A stretch of 5,889 bases of DNA. It comes from Cytophagales bacterium (GTDB taxonomy: Bacteria > Bacteroidota > Bacteroidia > Cytophagales > Cyclobacteriaceae). Positions within the stretch are counted from its first letter, which is position 1, and the number at the start of each line of letters is the position of its first letter. The position numbers and the translations under genes were made by a program. Shown here one piece after another: positions 1 through 5,161 of this stretch. The notes beneath the pieces are model-generated. The model worked only from the letters and a program-made list of their open reading frames with translations. It did no database searches and was not told the origin of the DNA. The stretch spans positions 1,701 to 7,589 of the forward strand of contig DMST01000415.1 of NCBI GenBank assembly GCA_003454975.1, read 5' to 3'.

Positions 1-79
1 CCCGTTTCTGGCCGATGTAGCCAAGTACGGGCTGCCTTGGCAGGAGGCCATCGACGTAGCGCTACCGCACGAGTATTGA
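1..79 (+). CDS. C-terminal tail of an unidentified protein
   Basis: This is the 3' end of a plus-strand gene that begins before the window. Reading from base 2 gives 25 residues that end in ALPHEY followed by TGA at 77-79. The composition (DVAKYGLPWQEAIDVAL) is that of a normal soluble helical protein end. The reading frame is supported by its position: the stop lies 20 bases before a strong terminator hairpin on the same strand, as expected for the last gene of a transcript. I do not recognise the family from so short a tail and assign no function. Confidence 0.6.
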   Translation, partial: PFLADVAKYGLPWQEAIDVALPHEY

Positions 80-99
80 GCCCCACAGGAGAAGATCAT

Positions 100-130
100 A
101 AAAGCCACCTCAACCGGGTGGCTTTTGTTG
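100..130 (+). terminator. Rho-independent terminator after the leftmost gene
   Basis: A perfect 10-bp stem pairs AAAAGCCACC (100-109) with GGTGGCTTTT (117-126) around a 7-base loop, followed by a T/G-rich tail. It starts 20 bases after the TGA of the leftmost gene. The stem is A-rich on one side and T-rich on the other, so it could act on both strands, but no minus-strand gene ends here. Confidence 0.85.
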
Positions 131-206
131 TTGAAGGAAAGAATATAAAATAAGCCAATAGCCCCAACCTGGCAGGACTATCCTATGCTCACTGCACCCG
201 ACAGCC

Positions 207-325
207 CGCGTTCTAATCCAAGCATTAGCGCGCAGCGCTTGGAATAGAATTAACACCAAGCCGGACACACGGCTCTGTCCTTGCCACGGCTACGACTCTG
301 CGGCTTGCAAGTCATTCTTCCCAAA
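207..325 (-). repeat. Intergenic repeat, copy 1 (inverted relative to copy 2)
   Basis: The reverse complement of this stretch aligns with 2398-2515. Bases 288-317 are identical over 30 bases to 2405-2434 reversed. A TTTGGGA-type edge flanks the core on one side. On the other side, after a divergent 14-base stretch of equal length in both copies, GTGTCCGGCT is shared (261-270 in this copy, as the complement). Weaker colinear similarity continues to a GCGCTGCGC-containing palindromic end. No transposase, target-site duplication or coding sequence goes with it. It resembles a REP-like or small non-autonomous intergenic repeat; the outer limits are approximate. The remaining bases of 131-451 show nothing I can assign. 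Confidence 0.8.
211..249. repeat. Hairpin end of repeat copy 1
   Basis: Arms 211-223 (TTCTAATCCAAGC) and 237-249 (GCTTGGAATAGAA) are inverted repeats with 12 of 13 positions paired and one A-A mismatch. The 13-base loop contains GCGCGC. It sits at the end of the repeat distal to the 30-base conserved core. The matching part of copy 2 has a shorter palindrome (GAGCGC-GCT-GCGCTC, 2482-2496), so a palindromic end is kept although the bases differ. Confidence 0.75.
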
Positions 326-451
326 TCAAAGGTAAGCAAAGAAGCGATCTACCTACCCCATCCCAAACCATTACGCTCACGTATAGGTCGTCTCAAGTCT
401 GACAAACGTACAAGTCCTTAGGTAAATCCAGCAGAGCCTCGAAAAATTGTA

Positions 452-459
452 TACCTTCG
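452..459 (+). promoter_or_regulatory. Candidate Bacteroidota -7 box (TACCTTCG)
   Basis: TACCTTCG matches the Bacteroidota -7 consensus TAnnTTTG at all but one position. No TTG is visible 17-23 bases upstream, so the -33 element is absent or degenerate. Support comes mainly from what follows: a foldable, non-coding stretch of about 100 bases that ends in a strong terminator on the same strand. Confidence 0.4.
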
Positions 460-463
460 TGGT

Positions 464-567
464 ACAAACAAATGGATTAGAATTCTTTTCTGTTTGTCTT
501 AGAGAACTAAAGTTCCTGGCTAATTGCGTGTGAATAGTGAAGGCGGCCGAGGGGCCGCCTTCTTTAT
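464..567 (+). ncRNA. Candidate small RNA with its own promoter and terminator
   Basis: No protein gene fits here on the plus strand, yet a promoter-like box (452-459) and a strong terminator (539-567) bracket about 100 bases. Seen inside: ACAAACA (464-470) pairs with TGTTTGT (491-497) over a 20-base loop; GAAC (504-507) pairs with GTTC (512-515) over a 4-base loop; then the terminator stem. The terminator's T-rich side is on the plus strand, and the neighbouring gene is on the opposite strand and ends at 623, so this hairpin is not needed by it in that orientation. It matches no RNA family I know (not tRNA, SRP RNA or tmRNA). A trans-acting small RNA is the simplest reading. A readthrough transcript ending here is the alternative. 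Confidence 0.4.
539..567 (+). terminator. Strong rho-independent terminator
   Basis: GAAGGCGGCC (539-548) pairs perfectly with GGCCGCCTTC (553-562) around the tetraloop GAGG, followed by TTTAT. The 10-bp GC-rich stem with a T-rich end on the plus strand points to termination of a plus-strand transcript. Reading the other way the hairpin is followed by ACTATTCAC, a poor tail, so it is a less likely terminator for the minus-strand gene that ends at 623. Confidence 0.8.
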
Positions 568-622
568 GAATATCCTATCGGTTAGTTGGTTCCTGGATGT
601 TTACACCATGCAGGTCGCCGAT

Positions 623-1069
623 TCAATCGTTGAGCGTAATCAAAAAATCTTCCAGTTCTTGCCTATCCGCAAACTGGTACAGGTGAAAGCCATCGTGTAC
701 TTTGTTTTCGGTACGCCGCTGGATGTTGGTTCCTGAGATTTTTGAAAAGATTTCTTTCTCGTCCAGAAACTGGGCATGGTGCAGGGGGCGCCCCTTCAGG
801 TGCTCAAACATACCCGGCAACAATACCTCTCCTACCCACTGCTGAGAATCTACGGCAATCACTCCCATACGGCGGATGTCCGCTACAAACTTTTGGGTGC
901 GTAGTTGCCTGAAAGCGTTCAGTACCTCGGTGTTAATCTGCACAAACTGTTTATGACTCGTCACCTTACCCGTGTACTCCAGAAACAACGTATCTAACGC
1001 TGTATCATAATACACCTTCGCAATGTCCGTCTCATAAAAAGCCTGCACCTGTTCTGTCAATTGTTCCAT
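623..1069 (-). CDS. STAS/SpoIIAA-like hypothetical protein
   Basis: A 148-residue cytoplasmic protein without signal peptide or membrane segment. I chose ATG at 1069; an in-frame TTG two codons upstream (1075) is the only longer start. The pattern suggests the STAS/SpoIIAA-like fold seen in many unnamed Bacteroidota proteins: an early strand pair (YYDTALDTLFLEYTGKV), a helix (NTEVLNAFRQLR), then a strand and turn (FVADIRRMGVIAVDSQQW) before a helix, and a closing strand plus helix (LYQFADRQELEDFL). The ADIRRMGV-DSQQW segment is the most telling. Proteins of this kind are single-domain with no proven enzymatic role; a signalling or scaffold role is inference. No serine can be named as a phosphorylation site by sight. 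It lies 191 bases downstream of the AraC-type gene on the same strand, with no visible terminator between them, so co-transcription is possible but not required. Confidence 0.75.
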   Translation of the reverse strand: MEQLTEQVQAFYETDIAKVYYDTALDTLFLEYTGKVTSHKQFVQINTEVLNAFRQLRTQKFVADIRRMGVIAVDSQQWVGEVLLPGMFEHLKGRPLHHAQFLDEKEIFSKISGTNIQRRTENKVHDGFHLYQFADRQELEDFLITLND

Positions 1070-1260
1070 AGTCAAAAACCTATAGCCAGACTAACGGAGC
1101 CACCCTTTGCTTTGTTGAAGAAAACATAAACAAATCAGAGCTTGAATTGCATAATTACCAGAATTCAGGGATGGCAAATGGGTGACTTACCTAGACAGCG
1201 AGGCATTGAACGTACTTTATTCTGCTATCGCCTCCATTAGCAAAACCCAATAACGACCGA

Positions 1261-2256
1261 TTACACCTGTACCTTCTGGAAAAGCGAAGGGGGTTGCCCG
1301 GTTCGTTTACGGAAATCGCGACTAAAATGGCTCACACTAGAGTACCCCAATTGGTTGGCGATATCCTGGATACCCATACCCGACTCCAATAGCATGATCG
1401 CCTGCCGCGTGCGGAAGTCCATGAGGTACTGATGTACCGACTGGTTGAACACCCGCTTAAAACCCGTCTTTAGTTTCGTGGCCGATAGGCCTACTTCCTT
1501 TGCCAGTTCATCGATGGTGGGTGCCTCGTCTACGTATCGTTCCAGTAGACGTTTTGCCTGCTGTATTTTGGCCAAATCATCGCTGTGCACCTGCGGCTCC
1601 GCCGACTCATAGGATGCCACCACCGATTCTAGCTGAAGGCCAATCAGCTGTTGTACCAGCCCTTGCATTTGTATGTAGCCGCCCAGGCCCTCAAAGTTCT
1701 GCCCAGACAGCGTTTTGATGACCAGGCTTGCCTGCGCCGTTACGGGAATCTTGCGCACCAGGTAGCCAAAGTCTTCCTCCAGCGCCTTTACCACCGGCGG
1801 TGGCAACTCGCTCAGGTAGGGGTTCACCAGCTCTATGAAATGGTCCTTCTCCACATACACCATCAGACTTTTATAGTGTATGCCGGGTGGCATAAACAGG
1901 AAATTGCTCAGCTCCGGGCATATCATAATATAGCCGTGCCCTTCGTAGAACTGCAAATCGTCCTTGTACTCAAAGATTTTGGTGTCGGCCCCACCCCCTA
2001 CACCAAAAATAAAAGCCACATTGGCTCCTTCATTACCTATCTCAAGCCGGGTTTTCTTCTGATAATACTGCTCTACGTACGTCAACGTGATGCCCGGCTT
2101 CACAAACTGGGCACGCGCAATACCGGTACCCAAGGCGGAGTTCTCAAAACTCACGTCAAATAAATAATGTAGGAAGTTCTGGCTCGTCACCATACTCTGC
2201 CCTACACTGTTCTCGGCAATGGTATCCTTGACTTGATTGATGCTAAACTCCTGCAT
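1261..2256 (-). CDS. AraC/XylS-family transcriptional regulator
   Basis: A 331-residue DNA-binding regulator. The C-terminal third carries the double helix-turn-helix of the AraC family. The first motif is around residues 247-270 (TIDELAKEVGLSATKLKTGFKRVF). The second is around 295-316 (GIQDIANQLGYSSVSHFSRDFRK) and ends in the family's usual RTGQPPS signature. Residues 1-215 form a separate N-terminal domain, probably cupin-like and ligand-sensing. It contains a glycine-rich turn (GVGGGAD, about 85-91) and the segment FMPPGIHYKSLMVYV, reminiscent of PchR-type regulators, but the ligand cannot be read from the sequence. I chose ATG at 2256 (MQEFSINQ); an in-frame TTG six codons upstream (2274) is the only longer start and has no better support. 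Its upstream region faces repeat copy 2, so its promoter must lie within about 140 bases. No target gene is evident; such regulators often control themselves or nearby genes. Confidence 0.93.
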   Translation of the reverse strand: MQEFSINQVKDTIAENSVGQSMVTSQNFLHYLFDVSFENSALGTGIARAQFVKPGITLTYVEQYYQKKTRLEIGNEGANVAFIFGVGGGADTKIFEYKDDLQFYEGHGYIMICPELSNFLFMPPGIHYKSLMVYVEKDHFIELVNPYLSELPPPVVKALEEDFGYLVRKIPVTAQASLVIKTLSGQNFEGLGGYIQMQGLVQQLIGLQLESVVASYESAEPQVHSDDLAKIQQAKRLLERYVDEAPTIDELAKEVGLSATKLKTGFKRVFNQSVHQYLMDFRTRQAIMLLESGMGIQDIANQLGYSSVSHFSRDFRKRTGQPPSLFQKVQV

Positions 2257-2344
2257 GAAGTGACCCGCTCGCAATTAATTATACGATAATACACACATCC
2301 CCACAAAAAGAGTTCACCACCGCCAATTACCCGCACTTTTCCTC

Positions 2345-2355
2345 AGGATTATCCT
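2345..2355. promoter_or_regulatory. Small palindrome upstream of the AraC-type gene
   Basis: AGGAT-T-ATCCT is a perfect odd palindrome with 5-bp arms, about 90 bases upstream of the AraC-type start codon, between that gene and repeat copy 2. An operator role is possible only on position. Short palindromes of this size occur by chance, and AraC proteins usually prefer direct half-sites. Confidence 0.2.
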
Positions 2356-2397
2356 ATTCTCAGTACTGGACTCACTATGGGCTAATTATGATAAGGT

Positions 2398-2515
2398 TTT
2401 GGGAGAATGACTTGCAAGCCGCAGAGTCGTAGCCTTGGCTGGCACCGCGTCGCGTGTCCGGCTAGGTATAAATTTCAGATAGAGCGCGCTGCGCTCATAG
2501 GCACCAATTACGACC
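2398..2515 (+). repeat. Intergenic repeat, copy 2
   Basis: This is the inverted partner of 207-325. The conserved core 2405-2434 (starting GAATGACTTGCAAG, ending AGTCGTAGCC) is identical to copy 1 reversed. The next 14 divergent bases have equal length in both copies, followed by shared GTGTCCGGCT (2454-2463) and looser similarity to an ATTA at 2507-2510. A palindrome GAGCGC-GCT-GCGCTC occupies 2482-2496. An open reading frame from 2407 runs through the repeat into unrelated sequence, and I judge it spurious. The two copies enclose the STAS-like and AraC-type genes. Confidence 0.8.
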
Positions 2516-2621
2516 TTATGCCACGTGACCTATCCCTTCTGGCCCCTCTTTTTGAAATACACTCAGTCCTTTTTTGCAACAGCTTTGACCGAATTTGCAA
2601 CGAGAACGAGTGGCTATTCCT

Positions 2622-2629
2622 CACCTTTG
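2622..2629 (+). promoter_or_regulatory. Candidate Bacteroidota -7 box (CACCTTTG)
   Basis: CACCTTTG keeps the TTTG half of the TAnnTTTG consensus but has CA in place of TA. A TTTG at 2594-2597 lies 24 bases upstream, slightly longer than the usual 17-23 spacing to the -33 element. Together with the downstream plus-strand terminator it makes a short transcription unit plausible, not certain. Confidence 0.3.
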
Positions 2630-2635
2630 CATCAT

Positions 2636-2742
2636 CAAAGACGCGGATTACGCTCTTGTCCCATAAACTACGGTAGATTCGATTTCAACAACGAAAAAGA
2701 TACACCCCACACCCTACCCTAACCCAGGTAGGGATTTTTTTT
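2636..2742 (+). ncRNA. Second candidate short plus-strand RNA
   Basis: A good plus-strand terminator at 2712-2742 has no plausible protein gene upstream on its strand. The nearest plus-strand reading frames (from 2407 and 2525) start inside the repeat or before the promoter-like box and look random in composition. The box at 2622-2629 would give a transcript of about 105 bases ending in the hairpin. Apart from that hairpin I see no strong internal fold and no known RNA family. The alternative is that the hairpin only blocks antisense readthrough into the response regulator gene, whose stop is 10 bases beyond it. Confidence 0.3.
2712..2742 (+). terminator. Plus-strand terminator with eight T residues
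   Basis: CCCTACC (2712-2718) pairs with GGTAGGG (2727-2733) around an 8-base loop, then A and eight T residues (2735-2742). Seen from the minus strand the T run precedes the hairpin as A residues and the far side is GT-rich, so it is a poor terminator for the two-component operon that ends at 2752. It therefore points to transcription on the plus strand. Confidence 0.75.
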
Positions 2743-2751
2743 GCCCAATGG

Positions 2752-3435
2752 TCAAGGAAGCATCAGCTTATAGCCAATGCCCCGTACGTTCTGAATTTTG
2801 AGCGAAGGTACCGGTTTTAGGTGCCCTCGCAGCTTGGAGATGTACACGTCCAGGCTGCGGCTATTGATGAATGTATCGTCCTCCCATATTTGCAACAGTA
2901 TACTTTGCTTACTTACTGTTTCGGGGGCATGGGCGCACAGCATTTTTAGCAGGTCTGCCTCGCGGGTGGTGAGGGTTACCGTATTCTCCTCCAGTATCAA
3001 ATGCTGCTGCCGGTGGCTAAATAGGACATCGCCCAGCAGAAAGGGATCAGGAAAGTCATCCTCCCGTTTTAGCAGCCGGGTATCGTTGAGTAGTAGTTGC
3101 AGCCGGATGAGCAACTCTTGCATGCCAAAGGGCTTGCGCAGAAAGTCATTGCCGCCCGACTCAAAGCCCTGCACCGCATCCTTGGCTTGCGACTTGGCCG
3201 TAAGAAACAAGATGGGCGTCTTGGTATCCACCTGCCGTATCTTTTTGGCTACCTGATACCCGTCCATCCGGGGCATCATCACATCCAGAATTACGGCACC
3301 CGGCTCTTCCTTAAAAAAGGCTTCCAAGGCTACCTGCCCGTCGGGCGCATGGATAACATCATACCCTTCCTCCCGCAGGCTATCAATCACGATGCCGGCC
3401 AGAGTTTGTTCATCTTCCGCTAAGAGGATTTTCAT
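2752..3435 (-). CDS. OmpR/PhoB-family response regulator
   Basis: A 227-residue DNA-binding response regulator, the partner of the kinase encoded just upstream. The receiver domain (about 1-116) has acidic E7 and D8, phosphoacceptor D51 in VILDVMMP, conserved T79 (LFLTAK) and K101 followed by P102. The switch aromatic is F98, and the usual GADDYL reads GGNDFL. The winged-helix effector domain (about 132-226) shows LTTREADLL, recognition helix NSRSLDVYISKLR (191-203) and the hairpin VRGIGYKL. Length and layout match RprY-like regulators of Bacteroidota; all catalytic residues are present, so it should be functional. The ATG at 3435 lies inside the end of the kinase gene (26-base overlap), which implies co-transcription and probable translational coupling. 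Targets are not known from sequence; the TTAGGG repeats before the kinase promoter are a candidate site. Confidence 0.96.
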   Translation of the reverse strand: MKILLAEDEQTLAGIVIDSLREEGYDVIHAPDGQVALEAFFKEEPGAVILDVMMPRMDGYQVAKKIRQVDTKTPILFLTAKSQAKDAVQGFESGGNDFLRKPFGMQELLIRLQLLLNDTRLLKREDDFPDPFLLGDVLFSHRQQHLILEENTVTLTTREADLLKMLCAHAPETVSKQSILLQIWEDDTFINSRSLDVYISKLRGHLKPVPSLKIQNVRGIGYKLMLP

Positions 3436-4918
3436 GTGTGGCTAGGGGTAAGGTAATAATAAAAGTGCTGCCCTGTCCCAGCTCCGATTCTACCCGGATC
3501 TGGCATTGCATAAGCTGCAGGGCATTTTTTACGTAGTAGAGGCCCAGTCCCAGGCCTCGGATGTTTTCTTCTCGTTCCCGGGGTACCCGGTAAAACCGAT
3601 CGAACAGATGGTCGTGGTGCTCGGGGCCTATTCCAGGGCCATTGTCCTGCAACCAAACCTCCACGGCATTGCCAGCCAGGCGTTGTCCTACGGTCACCGT
3701 CACTACCTCTCGCTCGGCATACTTGATAGCATTGTCCAATAGGTTGTGGAAAATCTGAGCCAAATGCAGCGGATCTGCCATGGCCCAAATCTCGTCATCC
3801 AGCCCCTCGGTATTAAGCTCCATTTGCCCTTCGTGTGAAATCTGGGTGCTTTCGGCTACCTGCTGCAAGAGCTCGCTCACCCACACGGGTTCCGGCTGAA
3901 TGGTGGCTTCGCGCCCCAACATGCGGCTTTGCAACAGGTGATCGATCATGCCCGTCAGGTGCTGGGTCTCCTTCATGGCAATACCTAAATAATCGCGCGA
4001 AGGCGGGGGCACCGGGTGCTTTTGCGTGTGCCGCTGTGCCGCCTCTAGTGCCACCCGAATGGTAGAAAGGGGCGTTTTCAGCTCATGCGTTACGTTATTA
4101 ATGAAGTCATCTTTTAGCTCACCCAGCCGCTTTTCCCGCATTAGCCCACGGAATAGGCGGTAGAACGTGAAAGCCGCCAGCAGCACAATGAGCAGGGAAA
4201 TACCGATTACGCCCAAGGATCGCAGAAACACCCGCTGCAGTGGGTTGGGCAAGATCACCTGTACGTAGCGCGCTCCCCCTGTAACCCGGGCCGGGATGGG
4301 CCACGTAGCCAGCTGTTCGTCGTTATCTACTTCCGGTATCAGGTGCGCCGAGTCCGCCATGATCAGCTGAAACGTATCCGCCAACTGGCTTTGCTGCAAG
4401 TTCGCTGCCAGACGCTCCCACAGCTGGGCCGAATCGATGGAGATCAACGCGTACCAAAAGAATAACTCCTCGTCTATGGCCGGGGTCCATTGGTATAAAT
4501 TTCCCGTTTCCATCTGCTGCAACAGTTCCTCACCGAAAGCCGCCGCAATTTCCTCCGGTGTCAAATTGCGGCTAGTGTCTGGCAGAGGAGCGTACTCACT
4601 GGAAAGATAATGCGGGTTGGGCTCCTTCTCATCTGCATCGTGCAGGAAGTAGGTAAACCCCTCGCCGGACCAAAAGGGCACCACGCCCAAGGTAACTTTA
4701 CTAGGATCAAGCAAATACAACTCAAAGGATTCTACCAAATCCATGCGCTGGCGCAGTTCTTGATCTGCTACAGTCTGGGAGACTAAGCTCTGCAGTTCCT
4801 CCTCAAACACCACACTGTCCTGATGAAAGTAGGAGATGGTGAAATAGCTCTGTACGGCCATTAGTCCCACCAGGGACAATACGGTAAGCCAGAAATAGGA
4901 TTGTGATCCGGAACGCAT
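3410..4918 (-). CDS. Membrane sensor histidine kinase (RprX-like)
   Basis: A 502-residue inner-membrane kinase. Transmembrane segment 1 is at about 8-30 and segment 2 at about 231-254, enclosing a roughly 200-residue periplasmic domain that I cannot assign to a known sensor fold. The dimerisation and phosphoacceptor helix has H278 in NVTHELKTPLSTI. The ATPase domain has all boxes: N box HNLLDNAIKYA (391-401), G1 DNGPGIG (425-431), F box DRFYR (440-444), G2 GLGLGL (455-460) and a final GQGST (481-485). No separate HAMP domain is evident; about 20 residues link segment 2 to the H box. It autophosphorylates on H278 and should pass the phosphate to D51 of the overlapping regulator. The architecture fits the Bacteroidota RprX-type group. 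ATG at 4918 is preceded closely by a consensus -7 box, so this start is favoured. The signal sensed is unknown. Confidence 0.95.
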   Translation of the reverse strand: MRSGSQSYFWLTVLSLVGLMAVQSYFTISYFHQDSVVFEEELQSLVSQTVADQELRQRMDLVESFELYLLDPSKVTLGVVPFWSGEGFTYFLHDADEKEPNPHYLSSEYAPLPDTSRNLTPEEIAAAFGEELLQQMETGNLYQWTPAIDEELFFWYALISIDSAQLWERLAANLQQSQLADTFQLIMADSAHLIPEVDNDEQLATWPIPARVTGGARYVQVILPNPLQRVFLRSLGVIGISLLIVLLAAFTFYRLFRGLMREKRLGELKDDFINNVTHELKTPLSTIRVALEAAQRHTQKHPVPPPSRDYLGIAMKETQHLTGMIDHLLQSRMLGREATIQPEPVWVSELLQQVAESTQISHEGQMELNTEGLDDEIWAMADPLHLAQIFHNLLDNAIKYAEREVVTVTVGQRLAGNAVEVWLQDNGPGIGPEHHDHLFDRFYRVPREREENIRGLGLGLYYVKNALQLMQCQIRVESELGQGSTFIITLPLATHENPLSGR

Positions 4919-4922
4919 CTGT

Positions 4923-4930
4923 CAAAAATA
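4923..4930 (-). promoter_or_regulatory. Promoter -7 box of the two-component operon
   Basis: On the minus strand TATTTTTG is an exact match to TAnnTTTG, and only four bases (ACAG) separate it from the kinase ATG. Transcription would begin at or within a few bases of the start codon, leaving almost no leader. No TTG lies 17-23 bases upstream, which would suit a promoter that needs an activator. Confidence 0.5.
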
Positions 4931-4939
4931 ACGAGGCTT

Positions 4940-4958
4940 TTAGGGCAGGGATTAGGGG
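4940..4958. promoter_or_regulatory. Direct TTAGGG repeats, candidate regulator site
   Basis: TTAGGG occurs at 4940-4945 and again at 4952-4957, 12 bases apart start to start, with a further TAGGGG at 4981-4986. Direct half-sites about one helical turn apart are typical of OmpR/PhoB-family binding. The pair lies 10-28 bases upstream of the kinase -7 box, where an activator would touch RNA polymerase. Autoregulation by the operon's own regulator is inference. Confidence 0.35.
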
Positions 4959-5010
4959 TTAACACAATTTTACACTGTCATAGGGGTAAGGCGAGGTATG
5001 ATCGGGGGCA

Positions 5011-5029
5011 TTTTCCTCTTCTAGGAAAA
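5011..5029. promoter_or_regulatory. Inverted repeat in the divergent intergenic region
   Basis: TTTTCCT (5011-5017) and AGGAAAA (5023-5029) form a perfect 7-bp inverted repeat with a 5-base spacer; GC (5008-5009) and GC (5031-5032) extend it past one mismatch. It lies between the divergent kinase and exported-protein promoters, about 80 and 70 bases from their -7 boxes, so it could be a shared operator. As a terminator it is weak: no T run follows on either strand. Confidence 0.4.
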
Positions 5030-5096
5030 GGCCACCGTCTGACATCCCGACCACATTTTAACGAATCTGCATGTAAGCGCGCCAAACGAAATCGGT

Positions 5097-5104
5097 TAAC
5101 TTTG
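5097..5104 (+). promoter_or_regulatory. Promoter -7 box of the exported-protein gene
   Basis: TAACTTTG matches TAnnTTTG exactly and is followed at about 57 bases by the ATG at 5162, giving a leader of about 50 bases. The usual upstream TTG is not seen at the proper spacing. The leader contains only a 4-bp GGCA/TGCC hairpin. Confidence 0.6.
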
Positions 5105-5161
5105 CGTTTGGAAATACAGAATTAGCGGCATTACTGCCAGATTCTCACAACAATTGGCACA

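Noticed and set aside
173..196. Similarity of this stretch to 2343-2366 (CAGGA-TATCCTAT-CTCA)
   Set aside because: About 19 of 23 bases match, a level that can occur by chance in a window of this size, and it lies at opposite ends of the two repeat copies.
259..291. Covarying stem in the variable part of the repeat
   Set aside because: Both copies can form a 5-bp stem there (263-267/276-280 and 2441-2445/2454-2458), but after alignment the stems are shifted by one base, so they are not the same pairs and do not show compensation.
524..736. A 70-codon plus-strand reading frame over the terminator
   Set aside because: It runs through the terminator hairpin and then antisense to the STAS-like gene, with no recognisable protein features.
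207..2515. Invertible DNA switch between the two repeat copies
   Set aside because: The identical arms are only 30 bases, no recombinase gene is nearby and no promoter sits inside pointing outward. The REP-like reading needs fewer assumptions.
2407..2676. An 89-codon plus-strand reading frame starting in repeat copy 2
   Set aside because: It begins inside the repeat and leaves it for unrelated sequence. The equivalent frame in copy 1 (MTCKPQSRS...) stops after 21 residues. The frame is kept in both copies only because the core is identical and the spacer length is fixed.
4943..4958. G-quadruplex upstream of the kinase
   Set aside because: Only three closely spaced G runs are present; the fourth is about 25 bases away, so a stable fold is doubtful.
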